Shown piece by piece: positions 17,326-25,284 of a stretch of 64,000 nucleotides of DNA (positions are counted from its first letter, which is position 1; every line of letters begins with the position of its first letter). Both the position numbers and the translations under genes were made by a program. Where the stretch lies: positions 1,054,001 through 1,118,000 of the forward strand of contig NZ_CP020919.1 in assembly GCF_003076475.1 (NCBI RefSeq), written 5' to 3'. A model generated the notes under the pieces. The model worked only from the letters and a program-made list of their open reading frames with translations. It made no database searches and was not told the origin of the DNA. Source of the DNA: Flavobacterium kingsejongi (GTDB taxonomy: Bacteria; Bacteroidota; Bacteroidia; Flavobacteriales; Flavobacteriaceae).

Positions 17326-20300
17326 TTTTCTTGAAATACAGTTGTACTTTTTTGTTATAATTTGGGCGCAAAGGTAAGCTTTGTCTATTTAAAATTTCTA
17401 TACTATTCAAATAATCTTGTAACGCAGGACTCAACGGCACAGCTTGATTATTAAAATCTTTTTTATTCGTTTGAGACTGCCTCTTATTCTCTTCGCCTTG
17501 TTGTTGTATCGCATTGTCCAGTTTCAACAATTCATGATTCAGGTTAAGCATCTTTTGCAGCGTCTCATTTTTAAATCCTTTATTCAAAAGTTCCTTCTCA
17601 ATCTCTTTCATCTTGTTTAAAGCATTCTGCCCACTACCACTCATTCCTTCTTTTTGTAGTGTTTTCTGTAATGCTTCTTTCAGTCGCTGTTGCTCTTTAT
17701 AGATCTCAAAAACATCATTAGCTTCTCCTTCACCATCGGATCCATTTTCGCCTTTGTTGCCTTTTTCACCTTTACCTTTATTACCAGGCTCACCATTTTT
17801 ACCTTCTTTTCCTTCCTTACCTTCTCCCTCTTTTTCGCCTTTCATTCCCTTCTTCATTTTCTCTCCAAGCTCGCCCTGCTTCTTAATGATATCCGGTAAT
17901 TGCATTCCCTGACCTTGTCCAGGCTTAGGTTTGCCCTTACCCACACCCTGCATCTGCATTTGATTTTGCATTTGATTCAAGACTTCACTCAAAAAGTCGG
18001 CCAATTTATTTGCAGCTGTAATGGTGTATTGCTGGTGCGATACTCCTTTTGGAATCTGTGAATCCGCTAAGGTTTCAATTGACTTATCTAAATTGTAATG
18101 TACATTACCTACTTCAGAAGTGATGATCTCATCAATTTTAGGATTACGCAGTGACATCGCAAACAAGCTATCGTCCACGTGCCTGAATTGTAGTTTTAAA
18201 TCCTGCTGCAATTTCAGGTTCTTATTGTACGAAGGGGCACCTCTTTTAGCATTCTTAAATCTACCCATCAGATCCTCCTGAGAAAATGAAAATGCTAAAA
18301 GGTTATCTAAAATCTGACGCAACATTTTTACATCTTCTTCTAATTGCTCTGCTCCTTCCATTGCCATTGCTTCCATCATTTTACCGCCCATTTTCTTCAT
18401 CTTATCGGCAGCACTTTTTTGTTTTGCTTTGGCTTTACCTGAATCTTTTTTCTGCAATTCATCTACAGATTTTTGCATGTCTTCACTGATGCTCTTCTCC
18501 TCTTTCTCATCCGACGGAATATCCATTGGCGTTTTAAGGTCGTTATTCTCCTTGTCCAGATTTTTAAGATCTTCTTTAATTTTATCAAATTCCTTATTCA
18601 GATCCTGCTGTTCTTTAACTGCATTTTCTTTCTTATTTTCATCGGCAAGTTTATTTTCTTTTTCCGCTAATTTATTCAACTTGTCTGCTAACTGTTCCGC
18701 CTTTTTTTCTACATAAAAACGTTTCGTCAGCTCCACTAATTGCTCCAGGTTTTTATTTTGATCTTTCGATGCCTGTTTGAATTTATCAATTTTCTCAAAC
18801 AGTTCTTCCTGATTAATTTTGTTAGTAAGTTCCTTTAGCTCGTCTAATAACTTTTGGTTTTTCTCGATTTCCTTATCTGCATTTTTAAGACGCTCCTTTA
18901 GCGCTTCCTTTTGTTCCTCTTTTTTATCGGTTTTGAACTTGTCCAGATTATATTCCAGTTTCTTTGAAAACTCCTTCATCATCTCTTCCTGTTGTTTCTG
19001 GCGTTTCAAAAATTCCTGTATTTTTTGTTGGTCTTTAAACTCAAGGCTATTCTTTTCCTTATTCATTTTTTGCAGCTTGTCCAATTCATTCATCTGCTTA
19101 TCCTGATTTTTTAAAGACTTTTCGAGGCTATTAATATTGCTATTTTGCTCCTGCAATACTTTGTCTTCATTCTCTTCATGAGTTAATTCGCGATGTCCAA
19201 AAACAGTGGATTTTGTACTTTTGAAATTATGAAGCGCGTCATTATCGAATACCTCAAAATAATATTCATATACTATTCCATCATCTATCTTTAAATTCCC
19301 GGGTAATGTAAATACAAACTGATCGAATGCTTCATTTTTAATCGCAAGATTTGCCTTTCGTATTTGTTTCGGCTGATCTATAGGATAGAATACAATCTGT
19401 AATTTAGAAAGTCCATAATCATCGGATACCTGACCTACGACCAGGCTCTTTCCTGCTTTAATAGAATCAGGAATAGCATTGATTGTGATTGTAGGATACT
19501 GATCTTTGATAACTCCTACCTGGTAATTCAGTTTTTCATGATGTTTCACGTTAGAATTGGAGGTAAGGATTTGATATTCTGTATTTTGAGTAATATTTTT
19601 GGTCAATGTAAAGGTATTACCCTCATGTAAAAACTGGCTGCTGTGCTGAAAATCAGTCCATTCCACCTCTTTTGTGGTTTGTGTCGCTAACTTCCAGGTA
19701 ATCGCAGTACCCTCGGGAACAATTGCGTTCCCTGTTCCTTTCACAACTTCTGGTTTCTTATTCAGATATGCGGGATACCGAAGCAGCATTTCAAAATTGG
19801 CAATTGTAGGAACCGCAATAACTTTAAGCTCATAATCCGGGGATGCTACTGTATTTGCCTCCACGTGGAACATTATGTTAGCAACTGGTTTTGTAAAACG
19901 ATATTGAAAAACACCGGGTTTTACATTCTCCAGAAAATAACTTTCATTATGAATATAAATCATCGCATTCTCCGGGATAACACTGCCCGTCGCTTTAAGC
20001 TGTAATACAAAATCCTCCCCTTGCTCTGTTTTCAAATCCCGGTTTAAGATTACAAACTGAAAAGGAGCTGGTGGCGTATAGCGATTCTGATAATGTACCA
20101 CCCGATCAAGGCTGTTGGTAATTATGCCACTATTGCCCGATACCATAAAAAACAACAACAGCAATAGCGGAATACTCGCCCAAGGCAGGTACTTCCGATT
20201 CTGCTTAAAGCTTACTGCATTTACAAAAGGGATGGGTTTTAGGTTATTTGCTTTTTGTACTATGGAAGCAACTAAAAGTTCCGACTTCTCATCATGCCTT

Positions 20301-20644
20301 GAAAGCTGCAGGAAGTTAGTAAGACGGTCATTAATTTCCGGAAAGTGATTTCCAATAATCCGGGAAGCGGTATCATAATCAATCCCCTTTTGGAGCCGGA
20401 ACAATTTAAAAACAGGAAACAATATGACTCGTGCCAGCAGTACAAGTTCAACTGCGATAAATACCCAAAACAATACTGTACGTCCGATCGATGGTAACCA
20501 CAGAAAGTATTCTACCAGCAAAGTGATAATAAAATACAATACTCCGAGACCAATGAAAAAAATAAGACCTTTCAGTAATTCGTTGGAATAAAACTTCCTA
20601 ATAAAAGCTTCCAGCTTTTTAAAAATGATATTTTCTGCTTCCAA
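17318..20644 (-). CDS. DUF4175-family membrane protein with long coiled coil
   Basis: This 1108-residue protein has three hydrophobic helices (about 22-44, 50-72 and 155-172), then an extracytoplasmic region with beta-sandwich-like segments (about 180-480). A very charged Lys/Glu/Gln-rich coiled-coil segment follows (about 490-770), and then a Gly/Lys/Glu low-complexity stretch of collagen-like GXX triplets (about 935-975). It ends in a conserved segment (LQDYLNSIEILNRQSLPLRP, near 1075). The architecture matches DUF4175 proteins, large membrane proteins of Bacteroidetes often encoded beside ybeY and mnmG. The biochemical role is unknown. The stop overlaps the ybeY start by 8 bp. A degenerate parS-like site lies inside the gene at 19857-19872. 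Confidence 0.75.
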   Translation of the reverse strand: MEAENIIFKKLEAFIRKFYSNELLKGLIFFIGLGVLYFIITLLVEYFLWLPSIGRTVLFWVFIAVELVLLARVILFPVFKLFRLQKGIDYDTASRIIGNHFPEINDRLTNFLQLSRHDEKSELLVASIVQKANNLKPIPFVNAVSFKQNRKYLPWASIPLLLLLFFMVSGNSGIITNSLDRVVHYQNRYTPPAPFQFVILNRDLKTEQGEDFVLQLKATGSVIPENAMIYIHNESYFLENVKPGVFQYRFTKPVANIMFHVEANTVASPDYELKVIAVPTIANFEMLLRYPAYLNKKPEVVKGTGNAIVPEGTAITWKLATQTTKEVEWTDFQHSSQFLHEGNTFTLTKNITQNTEYQILTSNSNVKHHEKLNYQVGVIKDQYPTITINAIPDSIKAGKSLVVGQVSDDYGLSKLQIVFYPIDQPKQIRKANLAIKNEAFDQFVFTLPGNLKIDDGIVYEYYFEVFDNDALHNFKSTKSTVFGHRELTHEENEDKVLQEQNSNINSLEKSLKNQDKQMNELDKLQKMNKEKNSLEFKDQQKIQEFLKRQKQQEEMMKEFSKKLEYNLDKFKTDKKEEQKEALKERLKNADKEIEKNQKLLDELKELTNKINQEELFEKIDKFKQASKDQNKNLEQLVELTKRFYVEKKAEQLADKLNKLAEKENKLADENKKENAVKEQQDLNKEFDKIKEDLKNLDKENNDLKTPMDIPSDEKEEKSISEDMQKSVDELQKKDSGKAKAKQKSAADKMKKMGGKMMEAMAMEGAEQLEEDVKMLRQILDNLLAFSFSQEDLMGRFKNAKRGAPSYNKNLKLQQDLKLQFRHVDDSLFAMSLRNPKIDEIITSEVGNVHYNLDKSIETLADSQIPKGVSHQQYTITAANKLADFLSEVLNQMQNQMQMQGVGKGKPKPGQGQGMQLPDIIKKQGELGEKMKKGMKGEKEGEGKEGKEGKNGEPGNKGKGEKGNKGENGSDGEGEANDVFEIYKEQQRLKEALQKTLQKEGMSGSGQNALNKMKEIEKELLNKGFKNETLQKMLNLNHELLKLDNAIQQQGEENKRQSQTNKKDFNNQAVPLSPALQDYLNSIEILNRQSLPLRPNYNKKVQLYFKKND
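19857..19872 (-). promoter_or_regulatory. Degenerate parS-like site in the DUF4175 gene
   Basis: On the minus strand this reads TGTTCCACGTGGAGGC: 13 of 16 positions match the TGTTCCACGTGGAACA sites beside mnmG, and the last three differ. It may be a weak ParB site or chance, since the codons spell MFHVEA. Confidence 0.35.
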
Positions 20645-20759
20645 AATTGCTCAATTGTTTATAACCGATAAATGTACGATTTTATCTGATTAATTAAAAT
20701 CATCCGAAATCCAGATGTTAAGCACTTAAAGCAGCGAATTTTAGCATACGGGCAGAAGA

Positions 20760-20794
20760 TTGTAGGTGATGAAATTTTGAAATTAGTATCTTTG
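20760..20794 (+). promoter_or_regulatory. Candidate gltX promoter
   Basis: TATCTTTG at 20787-20794 matches the TAnnTTTG -7 box, 20 bp before the gltX ATG. A TTG at 20760-20762 gives a slightly long 24-bp spacer. The expected 5' untranslated region is about 15 nt. Confidence 0.45.
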
Positions 20795-20813
20795 TTGGAT
20801 AAATTATCAAGAA

Positions 20814-22325
20814 ATGTCGAAGCAAGTTCGCGTGCGTTTTGCACCCAGCCCTACAGGTCCTTTACATATTGGTGGCGTAAGGACCGCATTATTCAACTAT
20901 CTGTTTGCCAAAAAACATGGTGGTGTATTCTATCTGAGAATTGAAGACACCGATCAAAATCGTTTTGTTCCGGGTGCGGAAAACTATATCCTGGAATCCC
21001 TGGAATGGTTAGGCATTGCTCCGGATGAAACAATTGGTAAAAACGAAAAATTTGGCCCTTACCGCCAGAGTGAACGAAAAGAGCTTTACAAACAATATGC
21101 CGATCAACTGATTGCAACCGGCTGGGCTTATTATGCTTTTGACACAGCAGCTGATTTGGATCAGTTGCGAAAAAATGAAGAAGAACAAGGAAAAACTTTT
21201 ATCTATAACCATCATAACAGAGAAAAGCTGGATACTTCGCTTTCAATAAGTCAGGAAGAAACGGCTAAAAGAATCGCTGCAGGCGAAGAATTTGTAATTC
21301 GTTTTAAAACACCAGTAGACGAAATCCTGCACCTTAAAGACATTATCCGTGGTGATGTAAAGTTCGATACCAATTTGCTGGACGATAAAGTACTTTTTAA
21401 AAGCGATGGCATGCCGACGTATCATTTGGCAAATATCGTGGATGACCACCTGATGGAAACCTCACATGTTATCCGTGGTGAAGAATGGCTTCCTTCTATG
21501 CCCCTACATGTTTTACTGTACCGTGCCTTTGAATGGGAAGCTCCGGAATTTGCCCACCTGCCACTGATTTTAAAACCGGTTGGAAATGGAAAACTTTCCA
21601 AAAGGGATGGCGACAAGCTTGGTTTCCCCGTATTCCCATTGGAATGGAAAGATCCGAACAGCGGAGAAGTTGCCTCAGGCTATCGTGAAAAAGGATTTCT
21701 TCCAGAAGCGGTTATTAACTTTTTGGCTTTATTGGGTTGGAGTTCCGGTAATGACCAGGAATTATTTACTCTCGATGAACTTGTTCACTTTTTTGACCTG
21801 GATCGCGTTCATAAAGCCGGGGCAAAATTTGACCCTGAAAAAAACAAATGGTTCAACCACCAGTATTTCCAACGCGAAGACAATGCCCTTTTAGCGAAAA
21901 ACCTGAATCATATACTATTGCAAAAAGGAATAAACAGGCCTATTGAAGTTATTACTGAGATTGTTGGCCTTGTAAAGGAACGTGCCACATTTGTACAGGA
22001 ATTATGGGAACTATCTGATTTTTTCTTTGTAGCACCTACAAGTTATGATGAAAAAGCGATCAAAAACTGGAAACCAGAAACTGCTGAATTAATGCAGCGC
22101 CTGATTGGAGTCCTCGAAAATACACTTGACTTTACAGCTGTTCCTTTAGAAACAACAATTAAAGCCTGGATGAGCGAAAATGAGATTGGAATGGGCAAGA
22201 TCATGCAGCCGTTGCGTTTGAGCCTCGTAGGCTCTTTAAAAGGCCCTCATTTGTTTGATATCATGGCCGTGATTGGAAAAGAAGAAACCATACAACGTAT
22301 TGAAAGTGCTATCGCCGCATTATAA
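20814..22325 (+). CDS. gltX: Glutamyl-tRNA synthetase
   Basis: The 503-residue class I aminoacyl-tRNA synthetase charges tRNA-Glu. The ATP-binding signature RFAPSPTGPLHIGGVRTALF is at residues 7-26, with HIGG in place of HIGH, normal for GluRS. The KMSKS equivalent is KLSKRDG at about 258-264. A helical anticodon-binding domain (about 330-503) completes the family length. Because glnS is also present at 25285-27384, this enzyme is expected to be discriminating, acting on tRNA-Glu only; that is inference. The gene is divergent from the DUF4175 gene and ends in its own terminator. Confidence 0.95.
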   Translation: MSKQVRVRFAPSPTGPLHIGGVRTALFNYLFAKKHGGVFYLRIEDTDQNRFVPGAENYILESLEWLGIAPDETIGKNEKFGPYRQSERKELYKQYADQLIATGWAYYAFDTAADLDQLRKNEEEQGKTFIYNHHNREKLDTSLSISQEETAKRIAAGEEFVIRFKTPVDEILHLKDIIRGDVKFDTNLLDDKVLFKSDGMPTYHLANIVDDHLMETSHVIRGEEWLPSMPLHVLLYRAFEWEAPEFAHLPLILKPVGNGKLSKRDGDKLGFPVFPLEWKDPNSGEVASGYREKGFLPEAVINFLALLGWSSGNDQELFTLDELVHFFDLDRVHKAGAKFDPEKNKWFNHQYFQREDNALLAKNLNHILLQKGINRPIEVITEIVGLVKERATFVQELWELSDFFFVAPTSYDEKAIKNWKPETAELMQRLIGVLENTLDFTAVPLETTIKAWMSENEIGMGKIMQPLRLSLVGSLKGPHLFDIMAVIGKEETIQRIESAIAAL

Positions 22326-22350
22326 ATCATTCATCTCTGATTAAATAATA

Positions 22351-22376
22351 ACCTTCCCGAACAGGAAGGTTTTTTT
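22351..22376 (+). terminator. Intrinsic terminator of gltX
   Basis: ACCTTCC and GGAAGGT form a 7-bp stem with a 6-nt loop, followed by six T, 26 bp after the gltX stop. Confidence 0.8.
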
Positions 22377-22430
22377 ATAACAATAAATTACGTATATTGA
22401 CCAAATTAAACAATTCATAAAAACAAAATT

Positions 22431-23435
22431 ATGACACCAAACATTCCATTAATTTTATTATTCATTGTAGGGCTATTTATCTTCCTGTCCTCTTTCTTTA
22501 CTGTAAAGCAGCAAACCGCTGTTGTAGTAGAACGCTTTGGAAGATTTCTTAGTATCCGTAACTCCGGTTTACAACTTAAAATTCCGATAGTCGATAAGAT
22601 CGCAGGAAAGATCAATCTAAAGATCCAACAGCTTGATGTAATCATTGAAACAAAAACGAAAGAAAATGTGTTCGTTAAGATGAAAGTATCGGTACAGTTC
22701 AAAGTAATACAGGACAAAGTATATGAAGCTTTTTATAAACTGGAATATCCACACGACCAAATTACTTCGTATGTATTTGACGTAGTTCGTGCCGAAGTAC
22801 CAAAATTAAAGCTGGATGACGTTTTTGAACGTAAAGATGATATTGCTATTGCGGTAAAAAGAGAACTTAATGAAGCGATGACTACCTATGGATATGACAT
22901 TATCAACACATTAATTACCGACATTGATCCGGATATCCAGGTTAAAAATGCGATGAACCGTATTAATGCTGCCGACCGTGAGAAATCCGCTGCAGAATAT
23001 GAAGCAGAAGCTGGAAGGATTCGTATTGTTGCTAAAGCAAAAGCAGAAGCAGAAAGCAAAAGACTTCAGGGACAGGGTATTGCTGACCAAAGAAGAGAAA
23101 TTGCAAGAGGTTTGGTGGAAAGTGTTGATGTATTGAATAAAGTGGGGATTAACTCACAGGAAGCTTCTGCATTGATTGTAGTAACCCAACATTATGATAC
23201 TCTACAGGCAATTGGTGCAGATAGTAATTCCAATTTGATTTTGCTCCCTAACTCCCCTCAGGCTGGCAGTGACATGCTAAATAATATGGTTGCATCGTTC
23301 ACAGCATCGAACCAAGTGGGTGAAGCCATGAAGAGAGGCGCAAAAAAGAATCCGCCAAGAGAAAATAGAAATGATTTTATCAAGCCATCTGACAATCCGT
23401 ATACGGAACCTACAGATGATCCGGATATCATTTAA
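22431..23435 (+). CDS. SPFH/Band 7 (stomatin-like) membrane protein
   Basis: The 334-residue protein begins with a single N-terminal membrane helix (about 5-23), followed by a Band 7/SPFH domain (about 25-200: VKQQTAVVVERFGRFLSIRNSGLQ and the VRAEVPKLKLDDVFERKDDI segment) and a helical alanine/glutamate-rich tail (ADREKSAAEYEAEAGRIRIV). Proteins of this type form oligomeric rings and membrane microdomains, often recruiting proteases or channels. Length and layout fit the paraslipin/QmcA group. It has its own start region and ends in a shared bidirectional terminator. No NfeD-type partner gene is next to it. The C-terminal 40 residues are polar and proline-rich. Confidence 0.85.
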   Translation: MTPNIPLILLFIVGLFIFLSSFFTVKQQTAVVVERFGRFLSIRNSGLQLKIPIVDKIAGKINLKIQQLDVIIETKTKENVFVKMKVSVQFKVIQDKVYEAFYKLEYPHDQITSYVFDVVRAEVPKLKLDDVFERKDDIAIAVKRELNEAMTTYGYDIINTLITDIDPDIQVKNAMNRINAADREKSAAEYEAEAGRIRIVAKAKAEAESKRLQGQGIADQRREIARGLVESVDVLNKVGINSQEASALIVVTQHYDTLQAIGADSNSNLILLPNSPQAGSDMLNNMVASFTASNQVGEAMKRGAKKNPPRENRNDFIKPSDNPYTEPTDDPDII

Positions 23436-23441
23436 TACCAA

Positions 23442-23471
23442 AAAAAGAGGCTCATATAGAGCCTCTTTTTT
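23442..23471. terminator. Bidirectional intrinsic terminator
   Basis: AAAGAGGCTC and its complement form a 10-bp stem with a 5-nt loop, with A and T runs on the two sides. It serves the SPFH gene and the convergent minus-strand small genes. Confidence 0.8.
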
Positions 23472-23712
23472 ATTTAAATATCTTTTTGAGCAAATAGGTT
23501 AAGCCCATACTTTTGACGGGTCCTGGAATAATGCCTAAAAGCCGGATAGCAGCTTTAGGGACACTCCCAATCATATTCATTGGGGCTAAATTATCTTTGG
23601 TATCGTCAAAGCTTCTAACGAGCTTATGGTATGCGAGATCCTTTTCCATTTTAAGAATTTCCAAATCCCTGTTGATTTCATCGTATGTTCTATATGTCTT
23701 ACTTTCCATCAT
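23470..23712 (-). CDS. Small conserved hypothetical protein, envelope-stress trio
   Basis: The 80-residue protein starts MMESKTYRTYDEINRDLEIL, with a charged helical first half and a more hydrophobic second half containing a possible amphipathic or membrane-associated helix (about 47-72). It has no signal peptide. The start abuts the stop of the holin-like gene, with the YtxH gene before that, so the three form one operon. This trio (YtxH, holin-like, small helical protein) recurs in Bacteroidetes. Its function is not established here. Confidence 0.7.
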   Translation of the reverse strand: MMESKTYRTYDEINRDLEILKMEKDLAYHKLVRSFDDTKDNLAPMNMIGSVPKAAIRLLGIIPGPVKSMGLTYLLKKIFK

Positions 23713-24066
23713 TTAGTACTTTTTTAAAAATATTTTTGAAAATTTTTCTAAAATCGGACCTTCAACAATCTTGTCCTGAACTTTATATATTACAATAGAA
23801 ACGATAAGATAAATTGCTCCTACGATAAAAAATCCCCAGGCAAAGTTATCCAATGCATACCCTATAGCTAAAGCTAATGCAATTGAAAAAAATATGGTAA
23901 CAATCAACAGCATAATGCCTAACAAAAACATTTTAAGCATCATTGTCGTTGACTTCATCAGGATTTTAAAACTCCAGAGTTTATAATATTCGACATTTAC
24001 ATCGATAAACTCCTTTGCCTGTTCATGCAAATCCCCTGCACTTTCTTTTATTTTTTCAAATCCCAT
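23713..24066 (-). CDS. Phage-holin-family-like (YqjE/DUF1469-type) membrane protein
   Basis: The 117-residue protein has a polar amphipathic N-terminus followed by two strong transmembrane helices (about 43-66 and 70-95) with a short charged loop, typical of the putative Actinobacterial holin-X/DUF1469 superfamily. Despite the name, the chromosomal copies are not phage lysis proteins, and no phage genes are nearby. The middle gene of a tight three-gene operon: 15 bp after the YtxH gene and directly abutting the 80-residue gene. Confidence 0.75.
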   Translation of the reverse strand: MGFEKIKESAGDLHEQAKEFIDVNVEYYKLWSFKILMKSTTMMLKMFLLGIMLLIVTIFFSIALALAIGYALDNFAWGFFIVGAIYLIVSIVIYKVQDKIVEGPILEKFSKIFLKKY

Positions 24067-24081
24067 AAGCCTGATTTAATA

Positions 24082-24411
24082 TTATTTCTTTGCTGCTGCG
24101 GCTGCTTTTTTCAAGTCTGCCAATTTATTCTCCAATGTAGCAATAACATCTTCAGTTTTATCATCAACATTAGCAACTAAATCATCGAAGGTAGCTTCTA
24201 AATCTAATTTCGTTTTTTGAGCTTTCATTTTTAAAGTGTCAGCCAAACTATTGAATTTATCTTTTAGTTCGTCTTTCGATTTATCATAACCGTCTTTAAT
24301 TTTTCCTCTTGTTTTTGAACCTTTATCAGGAGCAAATAAAACTCCTATTCCAGCACCGATGGCTGCACCTACTAAAATTGCTCCGATAGCTTTTCCTGCG
24401 TTATTTGACAT
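24082..24411 (-). CDS. YtxH domain-containing protein
   Basis: The 109-residue protein has a glycine/alanine-rich N-terminal membrane helix (AIGAILVGAAIGAGIGVLFAPDKG, about 6-29) carrying the YtxH signature APDKGxxTR, and then a Lys/Glu/Asp-rich helical tail of about 75 residues. YtxH proteins are often induced by general stress and associate with the membrane; the detailed role is unknown. It is the first gene of a minus-strand three-gene operon. The tail resembles LEA-type amphipathic helices. Confidence 0.82.
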   Translation of the reverse strand: MSNNAGKAIGAILVGAAIGAGIGVLFAPDKGSKTRGKIKDGYDKSKDELKDKFNSLADTLKMKAQKTKLDLEATFDDLVANVDDKTEDVIATLENKLADLKKAAAAAKK

Positions 24412-25230
24412 AATTGGTAATTTTAAAAGTTAATATTGGGTTTATTATTTTAAAGATACATTTAATCTTAACATATTGCTGTTAATAACTCGTTAAACTA
24501 AAATAACTAAATTAAACCCATACGTTCTACTCTTACTCATTCTATGTCTCTCGCTATCGATTTTTAAAGTGACCGGAGTGACCGGAGTGACCGGATTGTA
24601 TACTATTACAGAATAAGAATTGAAGCAAAATAAAATTACCAATTAGAAATCTTCAATTAGTATCAAAATCGATATTTAAACCTTTAACAATGTGTAATCG
24701 AAAACAAAAAATTAAAATAAAGAGCACTAAAAGAGAAATAACAAGATAATGGCTACCAATATGGATTTTATAAAATAATCCATTAGCGGTAATTTATAGC
24801 GATCTATTTTAATAGCTTTTCATTATTGTTTTTAAAATTCAATAAGGTAAATTTATAATTACAGATTTAAGTTTGCTTTTTCATGCCAAAATTATTTTAA
24901 GCGCTTTATTCTTATTAAATAATAAATACTATGGAAATACCTTGCCATTTTTTTTTATAGGATTACAATGCATTTATAGAGGTCATTTTTAACCAATAAA
25001 AACTATAGTTATTTAATTTTGTATTGCAAATATTTATGAATCAATTTATATACCCATTTTTAAAAAATTTTTATATAAAAATTAAAATAAAGGCGATAAT
25101 GAGCCTAATTTTTTAAAAACGTCCAAATACCTTACCGTTTTTTAAAAATGGATTATAGTCAATTTATGAAGGTTATTTTCAATAAATTATTTAAATAAAA
25201 TACTATAATAAATAGATAATAGCTATAATA
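24412..25230. other. Long AT-rich intergenic region with diverged duplications
   Basis: About 820 bp without a plausible gene. It contains a 9-bp triple repeat at 24569-24595. Two diverged direct copies of an approximately 70-bp block start at 24935 and 25125 (shared AAATACCTT, GGATTA and ATTTAT segments). No tRNA or rRNA is seen. Confidence 0.55.
24569..24595 (+). repeat. Three tandem copies of GTGACCGGA
   Basis: A perfect 9-bp tandem repeat, three units, is noticeably GC-rich within an AT-rich intergenic region upstream of the YtxH gene. It may be a slippage product or a regulator-binding cluster. Confidence 0.85.
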
Positions 25231-25256
25231 AAAAAAGCCTCTTAAAAAGAGGCTTT
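25231..25256 (-). terminator. Intrinsic terminator of glnS
   Basis: AAAGCCTCTT pairs with AAGAGGCTTT, and on the minus strand a T run follows. It lies 28 bp past the glnS stop. Confidence 0.75.
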
Positions 25257-25284
25257 CAATATATAAAACTTATATGATATTCAT

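Noticed and set aside
19552..19567. Near-parS TGTTTCACGTTAGAAT in the DUF4175 gene
   Set aside because: Only 12 of 16 positions match and the central CACGTG is broken, so it is unlikely to bind ParB.
20659..20844. A 61-residue minus-strand frame overlapping the gltX start
   Set aside because: It covers the gltX promoter and first codons, lacks any recognisable motif and has a poor context for a real gene.
23713..24066. Phage lysis cassette
   Set aside because: The holin-like protein belongs to a chromosomal envelope operon with YtxH, and no phage gene, endolysin or integrase is nearby.
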